Positions 44,373-53,025 of a DNA stretch of 64,000 nucleotides are shown here, one piece after another. Each line of letters begins with the position of its first letter. Position 1 is the stretch's first letter. The stretch covers positions 3,122,501 through 3,186,500 of the forward strand of contig NZ_CP013987.1 of assembly GCF_001518815.1 (NCBI RefSeq), written 5' to 3'. The stretch comes from Pseudomonas oryzihabitans (GTDB lineage Bacteria; Pseudomonadota; Gammaproteobacteria; Pseudomonadales; Pseudomonadaceae). The position numbers were made by a program, and so were the translations under genes. Under the pieces are notes generated by a model. The model saw nothing but the letters and a program-made list of their open reading frames with translations, was not told the DNA's origin and did not search any database.

Positions 44373-45148
44373 AGCGCACACCCGCGGAGGCGCTGCCCGG
44401 ACATGCTGAATCCCACAGCTATCACTGGCGCTAGAGCGGTTTCTTGCGGGATACTCACTACCCTATTGGAATAGAAGCACAGGAGGTGCTCATGGTCCTT
44501 ACGGTACGGTTTCAGCTCAGGCTCACCAACTTGGAAGCGGATTTGGTCAATCGTTTTGCTGAAACGCTTCAAAATCGCTCACGCCGCTGACCTCAAGCTC
44601 TAGGTTCAAACCGATCTTGAGCAAGCCCTCACTGACGCAGGCAAACTCAGCAAAGAACAGGAGTTTTGTCTTGCATGGGCTCGTACCAACTGTCCAGACC
44701 TATATACCAAGGAGTGAATGAAGATGACGGACTCTCTCGTCGGGCGTGACCCCTATAAAGCGCTTCCTATCGTAGACGGCCCTGTTCAAGGCCAAACCCA
44801 TGCTTGGCCACACCGCTCATTCCAAGTGGACTCATCTCCAGGAAGCCTTGGATCACTTCCCTCTATCGTTACCTATCACCTAAATCAGCATCAACACCTC
44901 GGCTGGGTTTGGTCGCTAGCGCAGCCATCCTGACACCACTTGAACAGGGGCGTACTGGTACAGATATAAATGGCGATTAGGCATCCTTTGAGGCAATCCT
45001 CCAGTGGGTCGAGGCCTGAAAAGTGGATTTCCTTGCAGTAGTGCTTAACGGGCCCTGAAAGATGCTGAGCGAAGGCATCGGTCGTATCTCACTTCGCCTT
45101 TTGCGAGCCACACAGCAAGATCGCTGAAACAGGCACGAGGAAGCCGTT
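44373..45148. other. Gene-poor stretch before the Crp/Fnr unit
   Basis: A 776-base region without a convincing gene. Short fragments look protein-like in one frame (around 44602-44717, reading DLEQALTDAGKLSKEQEFC, LAWARTNCPDLYTKE), but they have no start, so at most this is an eroded gene. The immediate upstream of the 65-residue gene carries its ribosome site. Confidence 0.4.
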
Positions 45149-45346
45149 ATGCTCGCCTATTTCGTCGTTTCACAAAGTTCGGGCAATATCATCCAGGTCA
45201 CCCGGCGCGACGTCAGGCCGGCGGACTCCGCAACCGTCACCATCCTTAAGGCGTCGCCCAGCGAGCTGGATCGCTACGAGTCTGCACACGCCCGCGGTCA
45301 AAACCTGATCAACATCGCCGATACGAGTCGTCCCAGCAGCACCTGA
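45149..45346 (+). CDS. Small hypothetical protein upstream of Crp/Fnr regulator
   Basis: A 65-residue product, MLAYFVVSQSSGNIIQVTRR, ending NIADTSRPSST. It is highly similar to the 66-residue product at 39843-40043, with the same ribosome site (GAGGAAGCCGTT). The Crp/Fnr-type gene begins 76 bases downstream, so the pair is probably cotranscribed. There is no recognisable domain. Confidence 0.72.
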   Translation: MLAYFVVSQSSGNIIQVTRRDVRPADSATVTILKASPSELDRYESAHARGQNLINIADTSRPSST

Positions 45347-45421
45347 GGCCAAGGGAGCATGCGTGGGTGACGCCAGGCGTATAGTGACGGCTCAATCCGA
45401 CCGCACTGCCGAAGAGAAGCT

Positions 45422-46144
45422 ATGCCCGAAGACTCCAAGCCGCAACGCAATAGCTTGTTGGCTGCTCTACCTGACGACGTCCAGCAACGGCTCTCTTCGC
45501 ACCTGGAGCTCGTCCATCTGGCGCTGGGTCAGGTGCTCTATGAATCTGGTGAGTCCGTACGCTACGTCTACTTCCCCACCGACTCGATCGTTTCGCTGCT
45601 CAACGTGATGGAAAACGGCGCCACGGCGGAAATCGCCGTGGTGGGTAATGAAGGCTTGGTGGGTATCTCGCTGTTCATGGGCGGAGAGAGCACACCTAGC
45701 CGCGCCGTGGTACAGAGCGGCGGCTATGCGTATCGGCTGCAAGGTCAGCGCCTAACGGAAGAATTCGATCGACATGGTGACATGCTGGTGCTGATGCTGC
45801 GATATACCCAGGCACTGATCACCCAGATGTCGCAGACCGCTGTCTGCAACCGCCACCATTCGATAGACCAGCAGCTGTGCCGTTGGCTGTTATTGTCGCT
45901 GGATCGTCTGCCTGGCGATCAGCTGAACATGACCCAGGAATTGATCGCCAACATGCTCGGCGTACGTCGCGAAGGGGTCACCGAGGCCGCGGGCAAACTG
46001 CAGCGCCAGGGCATTATCGAATACAGCCGCGGCCACATCACGGTACTCGACCGTAAGCAACTCGAACAGCTGAGTTGCGAATGCTATGCCGTAGTGAAAA
46101 AGGAAACCGATCGCCTGCTGTCATATCTGCCGATACGCAGTTAA
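45422..46144 (+). CDS. Crp/Fnr-family transcriptional regulator
   Basis: The 240-residue protein has a cyclic-nucleotide-binding-like N-terminal domain (LGQVLYESGESVRYVYFPTDSIVSLLNVMENGATAEIAVVGNEGLVGI) and a C-terminal winged-helix region. The HTH is MTQELIANMLGVRREGVTEAAGKLQRQGIIEYSRGHITVLD. No Fnr-type N-terminal cysteine cluster is present, so oxygen sensing by Fe-S is unlikely. This is the complete copy; the paralogous copy at 40082 is deleted and nonsense-mutated. Confidence 0.92.
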   Translation: MPEDSKPQRNSLLAALPDDVQQRLSSHLELVHLALGQVLYESGESVRYVYFPTDSIVSLLNVMENGATAEIAVVGNEGLVGISLFMGGESTPSRAVVQSGGYAYRLQGQRLTEEFDRHGDMLVLMLRYTQALITQMSQTAVCNRHHSIDQQLCRWLLLSLDRLPGDQLNMTQELIANMLGVRREGVTEAAGKLQRQGIIEYSRGHITVLDRKQLEQLSCECYAVVKKETDRLLSYLPIRS

Positions 46145-46278
46145 GACACGTACAGCCCTTGCAGCGTGAATGGATCGTCAACATGCCTGTAGGCAAAAAC
46201 GCCCATCACACATCCAGTCTGACTGTCCGAGCCGGTGCCACGACCCAGCGCATTATGCCCAGAGCATTTCTGGAGAGA

Positions 46279-48375
46279 TCACGCTGTAGACAAGCGCTGC
46301 TGGCTAAGAAAGTAGGACATATCCATGGCCTCCAAGGGTTTACTGAAAAAAAACCCTTGGGCCTGATCGCATCCGCTATTCATAAAAAAATCTGCTTCGG
46401 CAGAGGTTTCTATGCCTTCAGCTATCACCGTGAGGCCTAGGCTTTTCGCCATTGAGAGCATGGCACCGACCACCGCCTCCCTGCCGCTATCCAATTCGAT
46501 ATCATGAACAAATGACCTGTCTATTTTTAGAAAATCAAAGGGCATACGGGTCAAGTATGAAAAGCTCGAATAACCGGTACCAAAATCATCGAGTGCAAGC
46601 AAAACGCCCGCCTCTTTCAGCACCTCCAACCTTATCAAGCATTCGCTCAAATCCTTTATAAAAATCGTCTCCGTTACTTCTAGCTGCAGTAGACCCGGAT
46701 CCAGCTTACAATCGCGCAAAACCGTAGAAACGTAGTCTGCGTAGGAGTCGTCTTCCAACTCCAACGCCGACACATTGACGGCGATTTTGATCTCCCCTAA
46801 ACCCAGCGACTTCCATTGGCCTATTTGGGTACAGGCTTCCTTTATCGCCCACCGACCTAACGCCACCACCAATCTCGTCGCCTCAGCGACGGGAATAAAA
46901 CTATTTGGCGCAACTTCTCCCAAAGCGTCATTGCGCCATCTCATCAACGCTTCAACACCTACAACCGCACCGTTCGAAAGATCGATCTTAGGCTGGTAGA
47001 CAAGCCTGATCTCGTTAAGATCGATGCACTGACGTAGACCCTCCTCGATTTTCTGCCGCTCCTGGGCCTGAGCGCCTATTTCATTACTAAAGAAGGTATA
47101 CCCGTTTCGGCCGTTCTGTTTCGTCCGGTACATGGCAGTGTCAGCTTGCGCAATGAGCGAATCTATATCGACATGTTCTTGCGGAGAAAACCCTATACCC
47201 ATACTGATCGTAATATGAATTTCTTGATGATCTATCAAATAAGGTTCATTGCAACTAGATATGATTTTTTTCGCGACTTTCTCGGCAGCTTCGCGACTCT
47301 TGAGTCCTGCGAGCAATACTAAAAACTCATCGCCTCCCTGTCTGCTTACCGTATCTTCCTCCCGCACACATCCCGACAGTCGAGCAGCAACCGAAACCAG
47401 AAGCTTATCGCCCACCGAGTGGCCAAAGGAATCGTTTATCCCTTTGAAGTTATCCAAGTCTAGAAAGAGTATCGCGACGTTTGAATGGTTCCTAACGGCG
47501 GATCGCAATGATTGTGCTGCCCTGTCACGGAACAACAGGCGATTGGGCAGATGGGTCAACTGATCATGCTCCGCCAGATAAGTCATCTTGGCCTTCATGG
47601 CGCGCTCCATCGAGACATCATGGAATACGATGACAGCCCCCGTTACAGCCCCCTTCTCATCGATCATTGGCGCGGTGGAGTCCTCGATGTCTATTGATCC
47701 ACCGTTACGCCTCAGGAGGACAGCGCCTGCACTCAATCCTGTAGGTGCTAGCTTACTCAGCGCCAGTTCTACCGGATGAGGTATATCGCCAAATGCCCCA
47801 TCAAGCTTGACTTTCATGACGTCGCTAACGGGCTTCCCTTTTGCCAACTCTTTCGGCCATCCCGTCAGCTTCTCAGCGGCGGGATTGATATATTCAACCT
47901 TTCCTTCACCGTCAGTACCTATGACTCCGTCACTGATGGAATCCAGGGTGATCTTTGCTCTCGACAGAGCGCTATTGCGTACGCGGTATCCTTCAGAACC
48001 TGTCCAAACGTCTTGTAACACCTGTATCAGGAGGCGAGGATGGGATAACTCATCACCTATATAGATATGCGCGCCTTCTTGAAGGGCGAAATCTACACGT
48101 GCGCGGAATGACTCCGACCCTAAAAGCAGAACAGGAATAGGAGAGCTTTTTTTGGCGGCGGCGCTCAAGAGCTCTAGGATTTTAACGGGCTTCAGGACGC
48201 TCTTTGTCAGTACCAGGACAATAACATCTGGCTTCTCTTCACCCTTGAGCGCCTCGAGCGCAGAGCCAACACTATTAAATTGGGAAACACCAAAGACAGT
48301 AGACGTAGAACCAAGGCTTTTTATGAATCCAGTGGCTCGTGCCTTCGTAGAAACAACCATCAGATTGACGTCCAT
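46279..48375 (-). CDS. PAS-GGDEF-EAL cyclic-di-GMP protein
   Basis: A 698-residue cytoplasmic-type protein. The N-terminal part (about 1-125) is receiver-like (DVIVLVLTK, PVLLLG). A PAS domain (about 140-260, VEYINPAAEKLTGWP), a GGDEF domain with intact RQGGDEF (about 275-430) and an EAL domain with EALMRW, VNVSALELE, EVTETIF, LDDFGTGYSSF and KIDRSFV (about 445-690) follow. No membrane span is visible. Codon use is AT-richer than in the neighbours, suggesting separate acquisition. ATG 48375 follows AGAGGTGG; GTG 48414 is an alternative. Confidence 0.9.
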   Translation of the reverse strand: MDVNLMVVSTKARATGFIKSLGSTSTVFGVSQFNSVGSALEALKGEEKPDVIVLVLTKSVLKPVKILELLSAAAKKSSPIPVLLLGSESFRARVDFALQEGAHIYIGDELSHPRLLIQVLQDVWTGSEGYRVRNSALSRAKITLDSISDGVIGTDGEGKVEYINPAAEKLTGWPKELAKGKPVSDVMKVKLDGAFGDIPHPVELALSKLAPTGLSAGAVLLRRNGGSIDIEDSTAPMIDEKGAVTGAVIVFHDVSMERAMKAKMTYLAEHDQLTHLPNRLLFRDRAAQSLRSAVRNHSNVAILFLDLDNFKGINDSFGHSVGDKLLVSVAARLSGCVREEDTVSRQGGDEFLVLLAGLKSREAAEKVAKKIISSCNEPYLIDHQEIHITISMGIGFSPQEHVDIDSLIAQADTAMYRTKQNGRNGYTFFSNEIGAQAQERQKIEEGLRQCIDLNEIRLVYQPKIDLSNGAVVGVEALMRWRNDALGEVAPNSFIPVAEATRLVVALGRWAIKEACTQIGQWKSLGLGEIKIAVNVSALELEDDSYADYVSTVLRDCKLDPGLLQLEVTETIFIKDLSECLIRLEVLKEAGVLLALDDFGTGYSSFSYLTRMPFDFLKIDRSFVHDIELDSGREAVVGAMLSMAKSLGLTVIAEGIETSAEADFFMNSGCDQAQGFFFSKPLEAMDMSYFLSQQRLSTA

Positions 48376-48414
48376 CACCACCTCTGTCTGGCCAGCCTGT
48401 TTTAATATATCCAC

Positions 48415-49904
48415 CGCACAATGAAGCCATGAATCACGTAGCGCGTTCGACTGAATCTATCTATAAAATAACGATCATCAAATTATATTAAACCAAACAA
48501 ACCCCTAATATCTGCAATACATCCAGGACCTCACGCGCATCCTGGCACGGAGTCAAGAGCACCATTGTGTGGAGCACCCACTAAAACCCTGCAGTCTACT
48601 TTTTTAAAAATCGGATTTTTTTAAAAAAATCAAAGACACTGCTACTAGGAGGCCGTCGAAACGAAATAATAACCTAGGTATCCCCTTCGCAATCTAAAGC
48701 CGCTCAGAACCCTTTAGGGACTTCGATTATCGCCAACAGGAGGGAGAGCTACTTTTCTATTATCAGAGAGATACTCAGGTCATCCAAAACGGTCCTCTAC
48801 CAAGAATCAAAAACAAGACTGGACAACAGTACCAGCAAGACCACGCCGATCAGCAAAAAATACAATATACCTTCTGTAGACGTTGAATCTTTTAGCATAT
48901 CTTCCTTATCAACCTATACGCGTGCCACACGCAACGCGTGAAGTCACAAAACAACCAAATGCAACAAATACTGCAACCATTGGCATTCGCATTTAATTCA
49001 TAGCGGCGCAAATACCCAGCCACGAATACGGCTAGAAAATCGCATCTACAGCAATGCTGTCGACCACTACCATTGGCAGGAACAGCTAAATCTTCCAGAC
49101 AGGATCAGCCCTGCATCCAATCGTATTCTTACAAAAGCACACCAAGCATTCCAAGTGAAGGACACTTGGCTGCCACACGCCTTCATGGGCCATTTTTAAT
49201 TATTGATCCGCCCTCTACATCAAGAGCGGAATGCCTATGAGCGCCCTATCCATTACGCCGCGCCGATAAAACTAGGCAATAAGAGGGAATCCCTTCCCAC
49301 CCTTGACAGCGCCATCTAATTCCAGCCAACGAAGCCATTCACCGACGCCTTGGACCTGTTATGCCCAAGCCTTCGTGCCAATTACAGACTCGCTATAATC
49401 AAATTCTGCACCCAAGGGCATGCGTTCAGTACTCACGGTATATCTTAAGCTGCATTATAAGTGCAAAAAAGGGAGTTTTCCGCTACTCATATTTCCCTGC
49501 TTTCAGTGACGCAAGCGGCAAACTTGAATGCAGCGTTCGGCATCTGGACCTTGGATATCTGACCCACCAGACCCTGGTCATTACGACAGCTATGAGAATG
49601 ATGCGCCCCACGGCAAGGCTTGTCGGTGAACAGCTGAGAGTCAGACAGCCGTAGCCCGCCCGTCTCGCTATCCGTGGTAGTGCTTGAGCTCGAGGAGTCG
49701 ACGTCCTTTGAGGGGATTCAGGGAGATCAAAGCTTCGGAAAGAGCTAGATGCCATTACCGAATAGGTCAATCGCCTGGCACGCCTACCAAAGCCTATCGG
49801 TAAAACGCCCACTCCCCAAAAATCAACCAGCGCATCGACAGGATGAGCAGTAAAGAAAAGCGGCTCTTTATTACCAAAAAAAGTGACTGATTCAGTTCGC
49901 CACG
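48415..49904. other. Long AT-richer gene-poor region
   Basis: About 1.5 kb with almost no coding signal. The only credible item is the 33-residue ORF at 48797-48898. A run of A- and T-tracts at 48598-48635 (TTTTTTAAAAA and ATTTTTTTAAAAAAAT) could form a weak hairpin or a bent-DNA segment. Frames at 49361-49654 and 49483-49812 overlap on opposite strands and show no protein-like content. Confidence 0.45.
48797..48898 (-). CDS. Candidate 33-residue single-span membrane peptide
   Basis: ATG with an AAGGA ribosome site four bases ahead. The peptide is MLKDSTSTEGILYF, a strongly hydrophobic helix (LLIGVVLLVLLSSLVF), then DSW and a stop. One span, a short polar N-terminus and a terminal FDSW give the look of a small membrane regulator. 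It stands alone in a gene-poor region. Too short for family recognition. Confidence 0.45.
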   Translation of the reverse strand: MLKDSTSTEGILYFLLIGVVLLVLLSSLVFDSW

Positions 49905-50087
49905 CTAGGGAACCAACTTGTCGTTCCTGTCAGCTGTTATTGAACGGTCCGACAGTTCTCGTTGGCGCCGCTTCGCCATTTTCTCTAAACGTAATTCAGC
50001 ATTCCTGGTTTGCGTTTCTTCCAGGGTAGGTCGTAAATCTTCCGGTCGCGCTCCGGCGTTTGTCCGAGTGTTGGATTTATCATCCAT
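49905..50087 (-). CDS. Small basic helical protein, family member 2
   Basis: A 60-residue product, MDDKSNTRTNAGARPEDLRP, with a helical basic stretch TLEETQTRNAELRLEKMAKRRQ. It aligns with the 61-residue protein at 40857-41042 and has the same promoter element 33 bases upstream of its ATG. The ATG follows AGGAGAACATAG. Function unknown, but the shared sequence and promoter make it a likely real gene. Confidence 0.62.
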   Translation of the reverse strand: MDDKSNTRTNAGARPEDLRPTLEETQTRNAELRLEKMAKRRQRELSDRSITADRNDKLVP

Positions 50088-50119
50088 CTATGTTCTCCTG
50101 TAAGCGGCATTCGCCTACA

Positions 50120-50162
50120 TCAGAAGTGTTACGATGCTCGCCGTTCAGTGGCCACTATTACC
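50120..50162 (-). promoter_or_regulatory. ECF-sigma-like promoter, copy C
   Basis: Minus strand GGTAATAGTGGCCACTGAAC with GAAC at 50146-50143. After GAACGG there are 16 bases and then TCTGA (50124-50120), a full match to the AlgU -10. This is the best of the three copies and lies 33 bases upstream of the small gene ATG. Confidence 0.65.
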
Positions 50163-50361
50163 AGCGGTCTAAAGCCACACAGTGACTGGGGACCGGATGC
50201 CTTTCGGCACACGCTCTCGCGTCCGGATCCCGCGGGTCAGCGAGCCCTGGCAAGAGCCAGGCATTACCTAGACGGCCGAGGGGATGCACAGCTTGCAGTA
50301 CCCCTGCAGATCGACTGCCCACAACGACCTCCCCACTCCAGATCTGCCTTAACGGTATCGA

Positions 50362-50556
50362 TCACATCAGCAATTGGGCCAAGCACGCCATTAGGCCAGT
50401 CAGAGCAATGCCGCCGATCACGGGTAAGAGGATCCAGAACGGGTTCTTCTGTTGCCTACGAAATCGCATCGACTTGGCGAGTACGGCACTCACCTTGGCC
50501 TGGGAGGCATCGATGCGACGGCGCGACTCAGCGCGGGCTTGAGCATGAGTATTCAC
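50362..50556 (-). CDS. Small single-span membrane protein
   Basis: GTG start preceded by TAAAGGAGTCGATC, a strong ribosome site. The 64-residue product has a basic helical N-terminal half (HAQARAESRRRIDASQAKVS). One hydrophobic segment follows near the C-terminus (FWILLPVIGGIALTGLMACLAQLLM). A longer reading upstream lacks a ribosome site. No family recognised. The upstream 200 bases to the small helical gene's promoter hold nothing I can name. Confidence 0.6.
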   Translation of the reverse strand: MNTHAQARAESRRRIDASQAKVSAVLAKSMRFRRQQKNPFWILLPVIGGIALTGLMACLAQLLM

Positions 50557-50802
50557 GATCGACTCCTTTAGCGGCAGCGGCCTCCGCAGTCTTTTTGAAG
50601 AACGGAGACCGGTTGATAGTGCCTCCCGCCAAAATTGACTATTAGCCGGGAGATCCAACGCTTACGCCGGTGTCGACTTGACGATCTCTATCGGAGAACT
50701 GACCGCCTACTCGCGGTCTGCTAGCCAACAAGCTGGCACTTGAGCACATCCTGTTCCGGTGCCATGCGACACATTATCCAATCGCGGGTGGCGGCGCGCG
50801 GG

Positions 50803-51261
50803 CTACACTACGTGTAGACCCGCCAGTTCCACGGTTTCAGCACTGAACGCTGTCGGATGGCGATTTACGATAGCTTCGAAGATACTCCGCATCACCGCAT
50901 CGGACTCGAAATCGGTGCGACACCGAAGCAGACCGGAATGGGAGACGCTGCGCTGCACTGCGGCAATTAGCCCACCAGCGCAGAGGCTCTTGATGATGTT
51001 ATGCGGTAAACGCCCCGAGCGGCGCAACGTCGTTACGGCCTCGGCGAGGACATCGAGAATCTCCTCCTCCGCGGCTGAGAAGGGTCCCGTACCAAGCCTG
51101 CCTTTTTTCAGCAAGTAGCGGCGGGCCAGATTAAGCGCATGATGATCCAACTCGGCCTGGACCCTTGTGTTCATAACGCCACGCGCTTTAAGGCTGCTTT
51201 CCAGTGCGATGAGATAATCCCAGTTGAGGGACTGAGAAATCTGTGCGACGACACGATCCAT
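50803..51261 (-). CDS. Hypothetical helical protein
   Basis: A 152-residue product starts MDRVVAQISQSLNWDYLIALES. It is predicted mainly helical with a mid segment AEEEILDVLAEAVTTLRRSGRLPHNIIKSL. It has balanced amino-acid content and no large composition bias, which supports coding. The ATG has only a weak ribosome site. No domain recognised; it sits between the small-protein zone and the MvaT-like gene. Confidence 0.45.
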   Translation of the reverse strand: MDRVVAQISQSLNWDYLIALESSLKARGVMNTRVQAELDHHALNLARRYLLKKGRLGTGPFSAAEEEILDVLAEAVTTLRRSGRLPHNIIKSLCAGGLIAAVQRSVSHSGLLRCRTDFESDAVMRSIFEAIVNRHPTAFSAETVELAGLHVV

Positions 51262-51893
51262 AGTGACTGTCCATGCAAGAGCTAGCCTCAATGGCAGTCT
51301 GATAGCATCCGATAAGTATCGTTCCCGACCGTCCGTCTCGACACACGGAGGCCGTCATAACCCTGGAGCGTACTGACCTCTCGCTCCGCCTCCGAGCCAG
51401 ATCTTTCGATCTCTCCGCTCCCAACACGGATTAGTTTAGCGAAGCACCGGGATTGAAGCGGGCGGACCTACGTCGTAGTAATGTCATGAACCGCCATCTC
51501 GGATTGCACAAGGACGAAGCTTAAAGATGCGTTTATAGAAAATTATGGAATGAAGATGTGTCTAGCTCATACGCGGTTGCCAAAAAACTATTTATTAGCA
51601 ATTGGCTGGAATGCCAGAGTTTAAGGCGAGTACGCAATCATTCCAGGTAATGGCCATAGAAGATCGTATCAGCTTAGAGCACATTGGTAGACGTTCGGAC
51701 GTCGGGGGTTCGACACGCTGATCAGGACAGCGATCCATCGCACCAAACTATACTTAATCTATCGAAGCCTACCGCTGATCAGCAACACCGCCATCTATTA
51801 AAACACGGGAAAAATTATTTCATCTTTGCTATAGCCATTTACAGATGAAAAAAGCTATAACGGCAGCTACTGACTAATCTGGAGGAGATCACA
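51262..51893. other. Intergenic upstream of mvaT, with tRNA-like scrap
   Basis: About 630 AT-richer bases. At 51670-51713, AGAGCACATTGGTAGACG and GTCGGGGGTTCGA recall the D-arm and T-arm of a tRNA, but there is no anticodon arm or acceptor stem. At best it is a tRNA relic left by an integrating element. The mvaT promoter and the ribosome site GGAGGAG (51881-51887) lie at the 3' end. Confidence 0.4.
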
Positions 51894-52274
51894 ATGTCCT
51901 TGATCCAAGAGTACCGTCAAACCGAAGCTGCCATTGAAGAATTGAAGCAACGCTTGGAACAGTTGAACACTGATGAGCGTCTGCAGAAAGAGCTCGAGTT
52001 CGAAAAACAGCTACGTGCCCTGCTAGGCGAACACAACAAGTCGCTTCGCGACGTCATTGCCGTTCTGGACACAGAAGCCGGCATCAAAAGCACCGATCGC
52101 AGGAGTAACTCTGCCGCTGCAGCACAGCAGCGGCGGCCCCGCTCGTTGAAACGCTATAAGCACCCAGAAACTGGCGAAGTCATCGAAACTAAGGGTGGCA
52201 ACCACAAGATACTGAAAGCCTGGAAAGCTGAGCACGGCGCCGACGTAGTCGAAGGCTGGCTTCAGAGCGAGTAA
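51894..52274 (+). CDS. mvaT: H-NS-family silencer, MvaT type
   Basis: A 126-residue xenogeneic silencer of the Pseudomonas MvaT/MvaU family, which binds AT-rich foreign DNA. The N-terminal coiled-coil oligomerisation part (MSLIQEYRQTEAAIEELKQR ... FEKQLRALL, SLRDVIAVLD) is typical. The C-terminal DNA-binding region has KRYKHPETGEVIETKGGNHK and LKAWKAEHG. It resembles MvaT more than MvaU. The gene may be an extra copy located in this accessory zone. GGAGGAG six bases upstream supports the start. Confidence 0.93.
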   Translation: MSLIQEYRQTEAAIEELKQRLEQLNTDERLQKELEFEKQLRALLGEHNKSLRDVIAVLDTEAGIKSTDRRSNSAAAAQQRRPRSLKRYKHPETGEVIETKGGNHKILKAWKAEHGADVVEGWLQSE

Positions 52275-52439
52275 TCACCTCCCAGCGCCGCATCAAGCAT
52301 GCGACTCATACCAAGGTTGAGTCGCTGCACTATCAGTACTTCTGATGTTCCCGTAGGGAAAGCTCAACGCATCAGTAGTCGCCGCTTCGCTTCTACCGTT
52401 CGTCGGTGTCAAGCTTGCTGGGAACCCTTTCGCTGATTA

Positions 52440-52455
52440 CTGTCTATCCATACAG
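52440..52455. promoter_or_regulatory. LexA/SOS box
   Basis: CTGTCTATCCATACAG is a perfect CTGT-N8-ACAG SOS box. It lies 24 bases before the first ATG of the five-gene imuA-imuB-dnaE2 unit. LexA control of this mutasome operon is well established in Pseudomonas. Confidence 0.9.
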
Positions 52456-52478
52456 TACCCTGAAAGGAGGTTTTCCCC

Positions 52479-52598
52479 ATGTCCATTTCGCGCCCCATCC
52501 CTCGTCTCTGCCACGGTTGTCCCGGTCGTTCTGTCGAGTACCAGAAGGTCATGGCTTCAGGGATTGAGCAGGTGGGCCGCTATGGACATGCTTGGTGA
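52479..52598 (+). CDS. First gene of the SOS operon: 39-residue Cys-containing peptide
   Basis: ATG preceded by AAAGGAGG and only 24 bases from the LexA box. The peptide MSISRPIPRLCHGCPGRSVE continues to GRYGHAW and contains a CHGC pair that could bind a metal. Its last codons overlap the start of the next ORF, so the two are likely coupled. Short and unrecognised, but the strong ribosome site and the position behind an SOS box argue that it is translated. Confidence 0.55.
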   Translation: MSISRPIPRLCHGCPGRSVEYQKVMASGIEQVGRYGHAW

Positions 52599-53025
52599 TG
52601 AGCAGGACACCTTCGAACAGCAGCAGTCCCTCTTCCGTCCTACGGAGCTGATGTACTGCCGCAACCTTGTTGATCTGCTGACTGAAGAACTGGACCAGGT
52701 GCGTCAGTGCTTGGGGCAAGCCCAGCGCGCCAATCGGATTTTGGTCGCTGAGCGGGATGTCCTGACGGCGGAGGTACAGCGCCACCGACTGCGCTACGTC
52801 CAGTTCGTACAGGAAGAGAACCAACGCCACGTGCCACGGGGTGACCGGCTCATTCCGGACGACCGCGGCGACCCACTCTCGCGTGCCCAGTGTCATATCC
52901 TGCGGCTGGAGTCGATGAACTCCATCCTGCACGCAGACCTCTTCAAGGTACGCGCGCAGCTGCAGATCCTGCTTACCGAACGAGACAGCACGCCGTCGGC
53001 GCCGACGGGGGTGCAGCATGGATAA
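52582..53025 (+). CDS. SOS operon coiled-coil protein, unknown
   Basis: The 147-residue product begins MDMLGDEQDTFEQQQSLFRP. It is mostly helical with heptad-like stretches (DLLTEELDQVRQCLGQAQR; LRLESMNSILHADLFKVRAQLQILLTER), suggesting a coiled coil. Its end overlaps the imuA start by eight bases, and it lies in the SOS-box operon. I recognise no domain. By position it may serve the ImuA-ImuB-DnaE2 mutasome. ATG 52564 would also be in frame; 52582 follows the coupled stop better. Confidence 0.65.
   Translation: MDMLGDEQDTFEQQQSLFRPTELMYCRNLVDLLTEELDQVRQCLGQAQRANRILVAERDVLTAEVQRHRLRYVQFVQEENQRHVPRGDRLIPDDRGDPLSRAQCHILRLESMNSILHADLFKVRAQLQILLTERDSTPSAPTGVQHG

Noticed and set aside
49361-49812. 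Overlapping open frames on both strands in the gene-poor region
   Set aside because: Odd composition, no ribosome sites, no motifs, and mutual overlap.
51670-51713. Functional tRNA gene
   Set aside because: No anticodon arm or acceptor stem can be drawn; only arm-like fragments are present.
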